From Lachnospiraceae bacterium V9D3004 (GTDB lineage: Bacteria; Bacillota; Clostridia; Lachnospirales; Lachnospiraceae), in the NCBI GenBank assembly GCA_000621985.1, contig JHWW01000014.1, forward strand, positions 1-64,000: a DNA stretch of 64,000 nt. Direction: 5' to 3'. The notes under the pieces are model-generated. The model worked only from the letters and a program-made list of their open reading frames with translations, was not told where the DNA came from and searched no databases. Numbering within the stretch: position 1 is the first letter of the stretch; each line of letters starts with the position of its first letter. A program made the translations under genes and the position numbers. This document shows positions 9,339-18,904 of this stretch, one piece after another.

Positions 9339-10349
9339 TTATAATATAAAACCACATAATTCTTTCAAAAAAATACGTTTTATAGTTCCATACTGTAGTA
9401 TATTTTTTTTCTTACCATTTATTTCTCTATCAAAAAATTTGTCCAATTTCAATTTATCCAATTTATGTTTTGTTAAATTAAATCTGCCGATATCAGGAAG
9501 TACTATAAAAAGAGGAATGTCTTTTTCATTTGCATAACTAATTATTCTATTTAAATTATTTATTCCTTCTTCTGAATTATCACCAAAACAATTTTTCAGA
9601 AAATGAGTTCCAAAAATTATTTCTTTTATTCTTGGAACATTTATAAGATTAAATCTTGGTTTTCCTTCATCGTCAGGAAGCAATGGTGAGATTAATCTCC
9701 ATTCCTGTTCATAGCTCCATATTTCAAACTTACATAGAACAGATAGCATAACTGCAAGTTCTATACCGTGTTGATTTTTTTCGCTTTTGTCAAATAACAG
9801 TTGTGCAACATTCACAGGTTTGGATCTATACGCAACGGGAAATGCATATTTTTTGAATAAATCATTATCACCATTCGTATCATATTTTAAGCACAAGCCC
9901 GTATTATTATTTGCATAATGCGCCCACATTAGAATTGAACTATCTATTGTAGAAAAACAGCAAAAATGTGCTCCAAGATAATTAACTGTATTCTTTTTCA
10001 ACTCAGCTTCTTTTTGATATATTATTTTACTTTTATTTCTGAAATAATTGTTATTCCCTCCTATAGCTGACAATCCTTCCAAATCTTTATCTACAAGAGC
10101 ATCTAATTCTTCATCGTTTGAAAAAATACACATTGTGGAATCAAAAATATCATTATATTCACTAGCAGCTGAAAGTGTTAATGAGTTATTCACAATATCA
10201 TCAACAGAATACTTAGATATACTCCTATATCTACACAAACAAGGTATTTTATTCGGAATTATATATTCTATTTCTTGGTCAGATTTATTAAGCTCTGTTA
10301 TTATGCGTTCTCTAAAATCTGTATCTTGAAGCAAAGCAGAAAAGATCAT
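9339..10349 (-). CDS. DUF2971 domain protein
   Basis: About 336 residues. It shows the hallmarks of DUF2971: CCFSTIDSSILMWAHYANNNTGLCLKYD in the middle, then FEIWSYEQEWRLI, and a C-terminal segment with IKEIIFGTHF. No biochemical role is established for the family. It appears in accessory and defence neighbourhoods, which is general knowledge rather than something shown here. I chose the ATG at 10349 because AGAGGTG lies nine bases before it; a GTG at 10361 that overlaps the methylase stop is also possible. The gene lies between the methylase and the giant helicase on the same strand, so it belongs to the operon. Its DNA is visibly more AT-rich than the helicase gene, which suggests later insertion into the operon. 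Confidence 0.78.
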   Translation of the reverse strand: MIFSALLQDTDFRERIITELNKSDQEIEYIIPNKIPCLCRYRSISKYSVDDIVNNSLTLSAASEYNDIFDSTMCIFSNDEELDALVDKDLEGLSAIGGNNNYFRNKSKIIYQKEAELKKNTVNYLGAHFCCFSTIDSSILMWAHYANNNTGLCLKYDTNGDNDLFKKYAFPVAYRSKPVNVAQLLFDKSEKNQHGIELAVMLSVLCKFEIWSYEQEWRLISPLLPDDEGKPRFNLINVPRIKEIIFGTHFLKNCFGDNSEEGINNLNRIISYANEKDIPLFIVLPDIGRFNLTKHKLDKLKLDKFFDREINGKKKNILQYGTIKRIFLKELCGFIL

Positions 10350-10357
10350 TCTTTTAT

Positions 10358-13300
10358 TCACCTCTTAAATCTTTTTTCAAAATTCATCCAAACTTCTTCA
10401 TAGTCTTTTTCCCTGTCGCAACGATCAAACGGTGCAACATATTCGATGATCCGCTCTGCTGGACCACCTGGCATGGTATCATCCGTTTTAACTTGAGTAA
10501 TTATACCATTTGATTTATCTTTTACTTCTTCCCATTCTTTCCTATGTAATCCGACACCATTCAAACCTCGATTAACCGTAAAAACAATTCTTCCACTTTG
10601 GTCGTACCATGTATCCGACTCATATGTTTGCAGGACTGGGAACTGAATTCGATATATAGTCTTCAGCTGTTGTAGTGTCATTCCAAGAGCCATTGCAACA
10701 AGAACATCCAGTTCGACCAAAGCTTCTCTTCTTTCATAGTCAGATCTCAACGCACATTCGTATGACCACTCTTTTTTTACTCTTTGAATTGGATTTAACT
10801 CCAACCTATCATCAATTTTTGCCCAACAATCATTAGAAAAGGTTTCTTCAAATTCCTTGTCCCAAAGTTTTGCATAATTCTTGGTTAAACAGTTTAGTCG
10901 AAGAGACCTAAGTGCTATGCAACCAGCGTATTTCCATTTATCAAAGACTGGAAACGCTGCAAAAGTATCGATACGTCCATTTGATTTTCCTGTGATTCTT
11001 AAATAAAAATCATAACAAAGAGAAGCCATAGATCCAGCAATTACTGATGTATTTTCCTTAAAGGACATACCAAATATTCCATTTATAAATGCCGTAGTTG
11101 GCGGAAGAATGGCTGTCACAAGCGTTCTTTCACCGCTTAGATTCAGCATCTTTCTGGAACAGACCATATATTGCTCATTGATTATATTTCCCCACGGAGT
11201 TGTGGTTATTTTGCTATTATAATCAGACCTATTGGTCGCCACAGAATAGTTTATCCTTTGAATATATGTCTCTGACGTAATGGTTAAATCAATCTTGTCA
11301 TAATCACTATTTAAAACACATTCTCGTCTTGATGCCTTAAATAACGGGTTGGCAACACCTATATGCGGTCCCGAGAAAATTGCATCTGCTAAACTCTCTG
11401 GAAAATGCACATTACGAACAATAACACCTTTTTTCTGATCATTTGCCTCGTGCCACATTTCAGAGCTTGCAACGGTGTCTCCCAAGCTGCCAATGGTCCT
11501 TTCTTGCTGAGCAAAACATTTCAGCACATCTAAAAACTCTACGGCATGAATAACCGGCAAACGTGCCGTTTCCCATTTGTCATTACCATCAAATAATTTT
11601 GAAAAGACAGCCAATTCATCTTTTCCAATCGGAACTACTCTATCTTTATGCCCTTTTATTTCCCATTTACCGTCTTGATCTTTTATTCCTGGAACCACAT
11701 CATCATTGGTCGAAGAATAACTTTCTTCAATTGTTGATGTAGTAAACAAATTGGAAATCAGCTCAAATGAGCTCGTTTCTTCATTTCCATAAACATTTAG
11801 GCTAAAAGTCATATGATGATCCACCTCAGCGAACAGTTTCAATTCGTTCACAAACTGATAATGTCGCCTGAGTTTCTGGTATAGTTTTTTCCTTAATAAC
11901 TCACCATTTGGATCATCAAAAATGCTATCTGGATGGACAAATGCACTAATCCCTGTTTTTTGTCCAAGCATCCAAGCAAGCGGAATAAAGCATTTATACA
12001 GGTTTGTCTGTTGCCCCTTAAGCAACTTATAATTCTCATATGCATTTATATAATTCTGTGTGCCAGACATGCTTGTATATTCACTCATATACGATGCTCT
12101 TTGCACCTCATTTTTCAACTCATCATTTCTAATAGAAGCTGTCTGGGCGGCGTTAAGCTTCTTCACAGCAAACATAGGATTTTTATCTGACATCATTGCC
12201 TGCTCATTCCAAGTCATCTTTAACCACGGCGGATTTCCGATAACAAGATCAAATCCACCTCTCTCATAAAAAAGATCAGCAAATTCAAGCTCCCAATGCA
12301 TAAATCTCTGCTGTTTTGCTATATCATAAGCAGCCTGTAATCTCGGATAAAGATTTCGTATCTGCTCAAGGTTTACCACACCCAAATCACTAATTTGTGC
12401 CTGAACTTCATTTGCCAATGCACTACCCTGTGTTCCTAATCCTATATAATATCCTTGTTCATCAAACATCATTTTGTGCTGCCAGACATCTATATTCTTT
12501 TTAACAGTTGGTGATATCCCACCTTCCAAAATCAATGATAAATCCATAAAAAACTGTTGTCGTGTAGGAAGAAGATCAGCCTGATCAATAGGCCAAAACC
12601 AAAGTGCACACCAATAATCCATAGCTGCTTTTAATCTCGCGTATGGACTGGCATTTTCACCACCTATTGACTTGTATATATTCTGATAAATCATATCTTT
12701 TTCACGAATAGTCAGATGCTCTTCATAAGCTCCTTCATCATGTCCGTACACACTCAAAGAATCTTCTGTGCGGATTTCCACTCTCTGACGGGCATTGATC
12801 GTTCTCATCCAGAGATCATCTACAATATCAGAAAGCTTATTCAGAATCTCGATATCTTCATCCGAATACTTCGAACAGAAATCCTTCTGCCACTGCTTGA
12901 TGAGCTTGATGTTATCTGGCTCTAGTTCCTTGATGACCTTATCTGTATAGCTTGCCATGCCGGGATCACCCAACAGGAAGTGATAGATATAGGAACCGCC
13001 GGAACGTTTTCTCTTATACTGCTTCTTTGTCTCATGGCTATAACGATCTGTCACCCATTCTTCCGGTACCTTTTCCGGCTCTTCGTTATACCAGGTACCC
13101 TTCTTCAGTTTCAGAGCATTATATACCTGCCTTCTCGCACCGATCAGGGAATTACCGCAGGCAAGCTGTGTACCGAACCACGGCACATGAGCACCTTTGT
13201 ATATCGTATTCAGCCACAGAGAAACCTCAGCCAGTTCCACAGCGATAGGATTTAAGTCAACACCGTAGACATTTCTGTCAGCGATAAACATTTTCACACG

Positions 13301-15133
13301 CTGCAGCTCTGCCGTTCTTTTATCAAAAGCAATCTGCTCTCCCAGTTCTTCCTGTTTCTTCTCCAGATATGCTTCTGCCAGCTGCGAGATTGCTTCATTC
13401 AGGAAGGCTGCGGAACCCATAGCAGGCTCACATACCGTCATGTTCAAAATCTCATCAGCGGTCTTATCCTTAAGAAGTTCTTTGAGAGCATACTTAACCA
13501 GACACTTTGTCAAAACCTCCGGCGTATAGTAGGAAGCGGACTTCTCTCGCTCTCTACCCGCCAGTCGGTATATGAAAGTGCCTTTTTCATACATACGGAG
13601 TTTGCCCTTGCGCTCGTAATCCTCATAGCGGACACGCTCTTCCTCCGTATACTTATCCAGCTCTCGCTCCGGAACGAAATATCCTACATCAAGCTCATTG
13701 AACTTGTCTCCGGCACGCTTTACTTCATACAGATCTTCTTCCGCTATGAATCCGCGGTAGCTTAAGAGTGCCTCGTAAACAGCTCCCATCTGGTTAATTC
13801 CGAGAGCGGAATAAGATATTCTTCCCCTTCTCTCACGGTTGTTAGTTGGTCTCGAAATACTCATTAGATCCACGATCTTCAGCATCGTCACATTGCGAAG
13901 CTTCGCTTCATTGATGAGCTTTGTATACTGAGGATCAAAGATATGCGCCTTCAACGGCTCAATCGTAAACATGAATTTCGGCGACTCTATCTTCAGCGCT
14001 TCTTTATATGCTTCCGGATCTTCCGGGTAGCCTGTATAGATCAGCTCAAAGAGTGAGGAAATCGTTTCATCGATGTAATAACCATCTTCTGCCTCTGCGG
14101 ACACTTCCCGAACACTCTCACAGACATCACGGACACCTTCCAGAGAATATCCCTTCTGATATACATCCGATTTCATCGGAGCAAATCCAAGCTCCTCTCT
14201 TGCCTCGATAAAGAGCATGAAAAGGATACGGTACATATACCGCAGACACTCGATGGTCAGTTCTCCGGCATCCACAGGGTTTTCATCAAAGTTCACCTGC
14301 TGCCTTGTCCTCATATCGTAAAGAACTTCATTTCCGAGAAGCTCAATACACTCACGAAGAGCATATTTCAGGGAATCCGATACGCTGGAACTGTGCTTAT
14401 GGGAATTCTCATCAAGTGCGTCAAGCAGACTGTTTCCTTCTGCAGGACACAGGCTCTCCTTATGAAGAAGAACTGCTAGTGCCTGGAATGTAGTCTCCTC
14501 ATGTCGGCTGAATATTTCTTCAAGATCGAACCGAAGATACTTTTTCTTATCCCATTTATTTCTATCAATCAATGCAATTTGGTTAATACCAATTAGGATG
14601 ATCCATCTGGGTGCCTCATTACCTGCAAAGAACAGTTTTGCTAGTAAATCATCATTCTTTTCGGCAAAATCTGTTCCGAACTCTTCAGTTTCTGCATTCA
14701 TCCTTCCAAATACTCTACCCATCAAAATATCATCATAACGTTCTTCTGCAACGGAAAGCAACACCCATAAAAGCGGAGCGCCATTAGGCTTTCTTACTTC
14801 ATGGAATACTGGTACAACTATTTCTTCATTCAAATCTATATTTATACTGTCCGGTTCTCCATAACCAAGAGCAGTCATATAATCTGCAGCCTGATCTTCT
14901 ATAAGTATGCGGCTTCCTTCTTCATTGCGCAGCTGAAGATACTTATCACGGATACGATAATAATTCTTTGAAGTATCACGAAATGCAGCCCAAGGTGTTG
15001 CGCCACCATTATCCTTAGCGATCTTCCTCCAATTTGAAATGGTGCCAGATGCATTTTCCTCAAATATTGTATTGAAATAATGATTAGTATAATATTCATT
15101 TTGATTTAAAATACCATGTAAATCCATTGCCAT
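10358..15133 (-). CDS. Large DNA adenine N6-methyltransferase (DrmMI/PglX-like)
   Basis: A 1591-residue class I DNA methyltransferase of the Eco57I/PglX kind. Motif I is VCEPAMGSAAFLN near residue 565 (SAM binding). The catalytic motif IV is DLVIGNPPWLK near 965, the NPPW form typical of N6-adenine enzymes. The N-terminal 500 residues and the C-terminal region (IYRIQFPVLQTYESDTWYD, GRIVFTVNRGLNGVG) are like those I associate with class 1 DISARM methylases. Expected role: marking self DNA. It starts one base after the SNF2 helicase stop, behind a GGGGGT ribosome site. The conserved N-terminal half is GC-richer than the C-terminal half that should hold target recognition, consistent with exchange of specificity. 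A BREX PglX is the alternative, but no PglZ or BrxC is nearby. Confidence 0.85.
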   Translation of the reverse strand: MAMDLHGILNQNEYYTNHYFNTIFEENASGTISNWRKIAKDNGGATPWAAFRDTSKNYYRIRDKYLQLRNEEGSRILIEDQAADYMTALGYGEPDSINIDLNEEIVVPVFHEVRKPNGAPLLWVLLSVAEERYDDILMGRVFGRMNAETEEFGTDFAEKNDDLLAKLFFAGNEAPRWIILIGINQIALIDRNKWDKKKYLRFDLEEIFSRHEETTFQALAVLLHKESLCPAEGNSLLDALDENSHKHSSSVSDSLKYALRECIELLGNEVLYDMRTRQQVNFDENPVDAGELTIECLRYMYRILFMLFIEAREELGFAPMKSDVYQKGYSLEGVRDVCESVREVSAEAEDGYYIDETISSLFELIYTGYPEDPEAYKEALKIESPKFMFTIEPLKAHIFDPQYTKLINEAKLRNVTMLKIVDLMSISRPTNNRERRGRISYSALGINQMGAVYEALLSYRGFIAEEDLYEVKRAGDKFNELDVGYFVPERELDKYTEEERVRYEDYERKGKLRMYEKGTFIYRLAGREREKSASYYTPEVLTKCLVKYALKELLKDKTADEILNMTVCEPAMGSAAFLNEAISQLAEAYLEKKQEELGEQIAFDKRTAELQRVKMFIADRNVYGVDLNPIAVELAEVSLWLNTIYKGAHVPWFGTQLACGNSLIGARRQVYNALKLKKGTWYNEEPEKVPEEWVTDRYSHETKKQYKRKRSGGSYIYHFLLGDPGMASYTDKVIKELEPDNIKLIKQWQKDFCSKYSDEDIEILNKLSDIVDDLWMRTINARQRVEIRTEDSLSVYGHDEGAYEEHLTIREKDMIYQNIYKSIGGENASPYARLKAAMDYWCALWFWPIDQADLLPTRQQFFMDLSLILEGGISPTVKKNIDVWQHKMMFDEQGYYIGLGTQGSALANEVQAQISDLGVVNLEQIRNLYPRLQAAYDIAKQQRFMHWELEFADLFYERGGFDLVIGNPPWLKMTWNEQAMMSDKNPMFAVKKLNAAQTASIRNDELKNEVQRASYMSEYTSMSGTQNYINAYENYKLLKGQQTNLYKCFIPLAWMLGQKTGISAFVHPDSIFDDPNGELLRKKLYQKLRRHYQFVNELKLFAEVDHHMTFSLNVYGNEETSSFELISNLFTTSTIEESYSSTNDDVVPGIKDQDGKWEIKGHKDRVVPIGKDELAVFSKLFDGNDKWETARLPVIHAVEFLDVLKCFAQQERTIGSLGDTVASSEMWHEANDQKKGVIVRNVHFPESLADAIFSGPHIGVANPLFKASRRECVLNSDYDKIDLTITSETYIQRINYSVATNRSDYNSKITTTPWGNIINEQYMVCSRKMLNLSGERTLVTAILPPTTAFINGIFGMSFKENTSVIAGSMASLCYDFYLRITGKSNGRIDTFAAFPVFDKWKYAGCIALRSLRLNCLTKNYAKLWDKEFEETFSNDCWAKIDDRLELNPIQRVKKEWSYECALRSDYERREALVELDVLVAMALGMTLQQLKTIYRIQFPVLQTYESDTWYDQSGRIVFTVNRGLNGVGLHRKEWEEVKDKSNGIITQVKTDDTMPGGPAERIIEYVAPFDRCDREKDYEEVWMNFEKRFKR

Positions 15134-15134
15134 A

Positions 15135-17984
15135 TCAATTTACCCCCGTTATAACTGCGATAATCTGAATATATGGATTATTCTTAATCTCAATAGAATC
15201 CTTCTCCCATTCGCAAAAAGCATCAAACATTTCTTCTATTTCCCTCTCCTTTTCAGACTTCTTTCGTTGCTGTCCGAGAAGATCATATATCGAAAGCTGT
15301 GCATCTTTATGTCTTTCCTTTAATACCTCCAGTCTCTCCAGCTCATTATATATATACGGTTCTGTGCGTTCTTTATATTCATTATACTTTACATCCATTA
15401 TTTCATTTGAATTCTTTACCACATCCGGAAGCAAGCTTTCACCAAATGCTACAATATCTTCCGTAATCGTATTATGATTAGGCAGCTTATCAGCAGTCAA
15501 ATGTGTTTTTCCAATAACCTCTGTCATAGTCATCATTCCACTATACTTTCCATCTTCATATAACAAAGCAAACCACTCATCCACCACAGATATGGAATTT
15601 CTATTAGGAAACTGTCCTTCTACAATAAATAACAATTCTTTAGAACTAATACCATTTGCCAATGCTATAAAAGGAACCTCACCTCTGCGATAAAGAATGC
15701 CCGCTTTATCATTAATCCATGCAAAAATAGGATGTAGTTTCCAAAGAAAACCTGTTGTAGGCCAAGCTAACTCTGTAAGAGCGTTTGCCATACACCTCTC
15801 CATCTCTTTTTTGCAGAAATTCACATCCGGGGATAGTCTCATTATATTATCCACTGGCATTGCTTCGTCTGGAAGCACTTTTTTCAACTTCTTTTTTATT
15901 TCGTCGGTAAGCTTGATGTTCAAACCCTTTACTGATTGCATTTCTCTTACCTCTATGCATTCTGTATCAGCAAATTCAGAAAAGGCGTTCTTAATATATT
16001 CTGTGTCATCGTACAATGTTTCTTCATCACTATATTCTATTTTTACAGCAGACTCCTTTGAAGTTGCCATCTGCATCATCATTTCAAAAGGATCAAACGC
16101 TTCTTCAACAAGGTCCAATTGCGACCCGAAATCATCTGCACTCATATCTCCTTCAATTGCTTTAGCAGTCTCTAACTCTTCTTCCTCTTGATTGAATTTA
16201 CCGAAAAGAACTGCAGGATCACCAATGTTCTTATACGCCTGTTCTTCCTTCTGTATAAGGATTTCCATGATACGCGCATCCCCATGTATTTTCTTATTAT
16301 CAGAACCAATCAGCATATAACGAATATCAGGAGTTTCCTTCTGACCATATCTATCAATACGTCCATTTCTTTGTTGAAAAACCATAAGAGACCAAGGAAT
16401 ATCAAAATGTATCAACCGGTGCGAAAGGTAGTGCAAATTGATTCCTTCGGAAGCCACATCAGATGCAACAAGTATACGTATTAATGACTCCGGTCTACCA
16501 AACTCATCCACGATACGCTGAAGTTCTTTATCATTCATCCCCCCGTACATTGACTGGATAGACTTTTGTTTAAGCCCCAAATCTTTCTGAAGATTTTCCG
16601 TTAAATACTTCATGGTCTCTATACGCTCAGTAAATATCACAATACGGTCACTGTTATTCTGGGGATTCCAACCATATTCCTCACTTTTAAGTATCTTAAG
16701 TAATGTAGTATAACGTGAGAAGTCCTCAGAATTAACCCTCATGAGTGCATCGCGCAACTCTTTTAACACTTCAATATCTGAAATTCCTTTCTCCCCATAT
16801 TTCTTCTCTAATTTTTTCAATCTCTCATTAATACTTTTAATACATGCTGCCGGACTAGAGAATAATGCTTTTTCCAGGTTGGTTTTAAAAAGCTGTCCGC
16901 TTCCTTTTGTACTTATCTCATCCATCTGCAATTTCATTTCCGCAAAAATTTCAAAGGCATTTTCTTCACTTGCTGAAGCTTTGCACTCATGAATGCTAAT
17001 CTTTCTTTCCTTGAAAGACCCTTTAACCTGATCCTGTACATCTTTCTTAAATCTGCGAATGCATAGACCATCTATATCTTTCGGACCATAATCCTTATCA
17101 TTTGCTATTGCTGTAGGATCCAGCATATTCATAAGAGAAGCAAAACTCTCAGATTTTCCATCATGTGGTGTTGCCGATAACATAATCATCGTATCCGATT
17201 TATTGGCAAGAAGCTTTGCCAACTTTTCTCTCTGAGAATGTTTACCCCGCTTTGCAACATTATGAGCCTCATCAATCACAATAATGTCCCACCATGCATT
17301 TTCCAGATGAGTTCGATAATCCAGATCATTTTTTAACGTATCCACTGAAATAATAGTCTTGTCATAATAATAGAACGGGTTATAGTTTGCAGGAATCCTT
17401 GCACGTATTCTTTGAATCTTTCCGGAATCTAATCTCACAAGCGGAATTGTAAAACGATTCCACATCTCTTTCTGGAACTGTGTCATCATACTCTTAACTG
17501 TAACTACCAAAATGCGCTTACCTTTACCTCTGACTATTAGCTCACTCATTAAAATCCCAGCTTCAAGAGTCTTTCCAAGACCAACCGTATCAGCAATCAA
17601 TATACGCTGTCTTGTTCGATTAAGCGCAATCTGAGCCGGTTCCAACTGATAAGGCATAAGATCCATTGCCGCCTTATCACCAATATGTATTCTATTATCC
17701 GTCGGAATCTTCTGTCTAAGATGACTTTCGATATATAACTTAGATTTTTTAAAGAATGCTGAATTATCCGGTATCAACTTAACCTTTGCCGGATCAACAA
17801 CTTCTATATCTTTTTCGAGATCAGTCATAAAACAAGATTCATAATCCTTAACCAGATTAGAAATACCCACAACCTGAAGAGTTTGGTTGCCCAAGCTGTT
17901 TGTTTCAACTCTCTTCACAATCCACTCTTCACCACGAACTATTATTCTCATACCCGGTGCATACTTATCACACTTCAACTTCAT
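15135..17984 (-). CDS. SNF2-family helicase (DrmD-like)
   Basis: A 949-residue SWI2/SNF2-like SF2 translocase. Visible motifs are Q-region YQLEPAQIAL, Walker A ADTVGLGKTLEAG near residue 135, DEAH within IVIDEAHNVAKRG near 237, LSATPHDGK (motif III), and VASDVASEGINLHYL and QQRNGRIDRYGQ (motifs V and VI). The C-terminal third is typical of the long bacterial helicases that accompany methylases. This architecture, followed immediately by a giant adenine methylase, is the drmD-drmMI arrangement of class 1 DISARM. It is the first gene of the five-gene block. The ATG follows GGAGAAA, and a promoter-like sequence lies about 65 bp upstream. An alternative reading is a phage-type or RapA-like helicase, but the neighbours argue for defence. 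Confidence 0.85.
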   Translation of the reverse strand: MKLKCDKYAPGMRIIVRGEEWIVKRVETNSLGNQTLQVVGISNLVKDYESCFMTDLEKDIEVVDPAKVKLIPDNSAFFKKSKLYIESHLRQKIPTDNRIHIGDKAAMDLMPYQLEPAQIALNRTRQRILIADTVGLGKTLEAGILMSELIVRGKGKRILVVTVKSMMTQFQKEMWNRFTIPLVRLDSGKIQRIRARIPANYNPFYYYDKTIISVDTLKNDLDYRTHLENAWWDIIVIDEAHNVAKRGKHSQREKLAKLLANKSDTMIMLSATPHDGKSESFASLMNMLDPTAIANDKDYGPKDIDGLCIRRFKKDVQDQVKGSFKERKISIHECKASASEENAFEIFAEMKLQMDEISTKGSGQLFKTNLEKALFSSPAACIKSINERLKKLEKKYGEKGISDIEVLKELRDALMRVNSEDFSRYTTLLKILKSEEYGWNPQNNSDRIVIFTERIETMKYLTENLQKDLGLKQKSIQSMYGGMNDKELQRIVDEFGRPESLIRILVASDVASEGINLHYLSHRLIHFDIPWSLMVFQQRNGRIDRYGQKETPDIRYMLIGSDNKKIHGDARIMEILIQKEEQAYKNIGDPAVLFGKFNQEEEELETAKAIEGDMSADDFGSQLDLVEEAFDPFEMMMQMATSKESAVKIEYSDEETLYDDTEYIKNAFSEFADTECIEVREMQSVKGLNIKLTDEIKKKLKKVLPDEAMPVDNIMRLSPDVNFCKKEMERCMANALTELAWPTTGFLWKLHPIFAWINDKAGILYRRGEVPFIALANGISSKELLFIVEGQFPNRNSISVVDEWFALLYEDGKYSGMMTMTEVIGKTHLTADKLPNHNTITEDIVAFGESLLPDVVKNSNEIMDVKYNEYKERTEPYIYNELERLEVLKERHKDAQLSIYDLLGQQRKKSEKEREIEEMFDAFCEWEKDSIEIKNNPYIQIIAVITGVN

Positions 17985-18046
17985 GATATTATTTCTCCAT
18001 GTATTATCATAATTATCGTTTTCAGCAATCTACTCATCTGTAGATA

Positions 18047-18075
18047 ATTATATCATTTAACGATATCTTTTGAAA
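18047..18075 (-). promoter_or_regulatory. Likely sigma-A promoter of the defence operon
   Basis: On the minus strand TTTCAA (18075-18070) and a perfect TATAAT (18052-18047) are separated by 17 bp, about 65 bp before the helicase ATG. The rest of the gene-free stretch 17985-18285 is AT-rich and holds only the inverted repeat noted separately. Confidence 0.5.
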
Positions 18076-18154
18076 TAGTGATTTAATAAATAGATTGTTA
18101 TAAACAAGTATTTCCTCATACTCATCAGAAGTTATAATAATCCCACTAAATGAA

Positions 18155-18188
18155 TCAGGAGTATTCCAATTGACCGGAATACTCCTGA
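18155..18188. repeat. 13-bp perfect inverted repeat, terminator-like
   Basis: TCAGGAGTATTCC and its exact complement are separated by eight bases (18168-18175). A run of six T follows on the plus strand, but no plus-strand gene ends here. For minus-strand transcripts from the small upstream gene it has a strong stem without a T tract. It could end read-through from the excisionase-like genes and so insulate the defence operon, or be an operator. Confidence 0.45.
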
Positions 18189-18285
18189 ATTTTTTACCTA
18201 TCTCAACTTAAATCGTTTACACTCTCGCACGAACAACATCGGATCGCCTTATCTTCTTTCTCAATTTTGAAAGAAAACACTTTAT

Positions 18286-18519
18286 CTATAGTTTACATAT
18301 AATATTAGCCCCCTCCAATTCCGTAGTTCTTCTCCAAATAAAAGAAAGTCCCTTCTTTCTAAGTTCAAGTTCCGCAGCATACATATCTTTTTCTTCGCAC
18401 ACTCTTACAGGAATACCCTCCAATATAGTAGGTCCATCTTTTTTATATTCAATAAGTGCAACCCATCTATCGGGATATTCCTTCTTAATCTCTGCCCACG
18501 TCATCATTGTTGCTTCCAT
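18286..18519 (-). CDS. Small hypothetical protein
   Basis: A product of about 77 residues beginning MEATMMTWAEIKKEYPDRWVAL and ending with an EGANIICKL-like tail. I recognise no named family with certainty. The stretch EIKKEYPDRWVALIEY followed by a strand-rich region recalls small DUF5678-like domains. Upstream in-frame start codons (to 18579) exist; I prefer 18519 because GGTGAG lies just before it, but the spacing is short, and 18507 is also possible. It is separated from the excisionase-like genes by about 100 bp and from the defence operon by the inverted repeat and promoter, so it may belong to the element's own module. No function is proposed. Confidence 0.5.
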   Translation of the reverse strand: MEATMMTWAEIKKEYPDRWVALIEYKKDGPTILEGIPVRVCEEKDMYAAELELRKKGLSFIWRRTTELEGANIICKL

Positions 18520-18627
18520 AACACTCACCATACATTTCCATTTAATCTCAATTAAAAGATTCCAATTACAATGTACCATCTAATACATATTATTATAATC
18601 TGTCCGCCAAAGAATTCAACAAAAAAA

Positions 18628-18903
18628 TCACCGCCTCCTCTCCTTCAACTCCTTCACCTTAACAATCTCCTTCACATGATCCGGCATAGGTCTTGGATTC
18701 TCCCTGAACTGCTGTAAATACTGTTCAAATATCTCCGTATTCACCAACGCCGATTCACCCACCTTATATATCGCACCTGCCTTATCAGCATAATTCATAA
18801 ATGTAGTCTTTCCCATTCCGTATATTATAGAGCCTTCCGTTGCGTTGACGAACTTCTTCATAACATCCTTAACGTCTGAATATGTCTTATACGAATATGC
18901 CAT
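18628..18903 (-). CDS. DUF6462-like excisionase-family protein, single domain
   Basis: About 91 residues. The core ATEGSIIYGMGKTTFMNYADKAG-AIYKVGESALVNTEIFEQYLQQF is a winged-helix, MerR/excisionase-like unit of the sort found next to integrases in Lachnospiraceae mobile elements (family name from memory). Basic C-terminus KELKERRR. The chosen ATG follows GGGAG and sits one base after the stop of the upstream paralogue, so the two genes are coupled. The same unit occurs twice in that neighbour. Its expected job is DNA binding at an attachment site or as a small regulator. No integrase gene is visible in the window, so a present role in excision is uncertain. Confidence 0.7.
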   Translation of the reverse strand: MAYSYKTYSDVKDVMKKFVNATEGSIIYGMGKTTFMNYADKAGAIYKVGESALVNTEIFEQYLQQFRENPRPMPDHVKEIVKVKELKERRR

Positions 18904-18904
18904 T

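Noticed and set aside
10358-15133. BREX system based on the PglX-like methylase
   Set aside because: No PglZ, BrxC ATPase, BrxL or BrxA/B gene in the window; the SNF2 and DUF1998 neighbours fit DISARM better.
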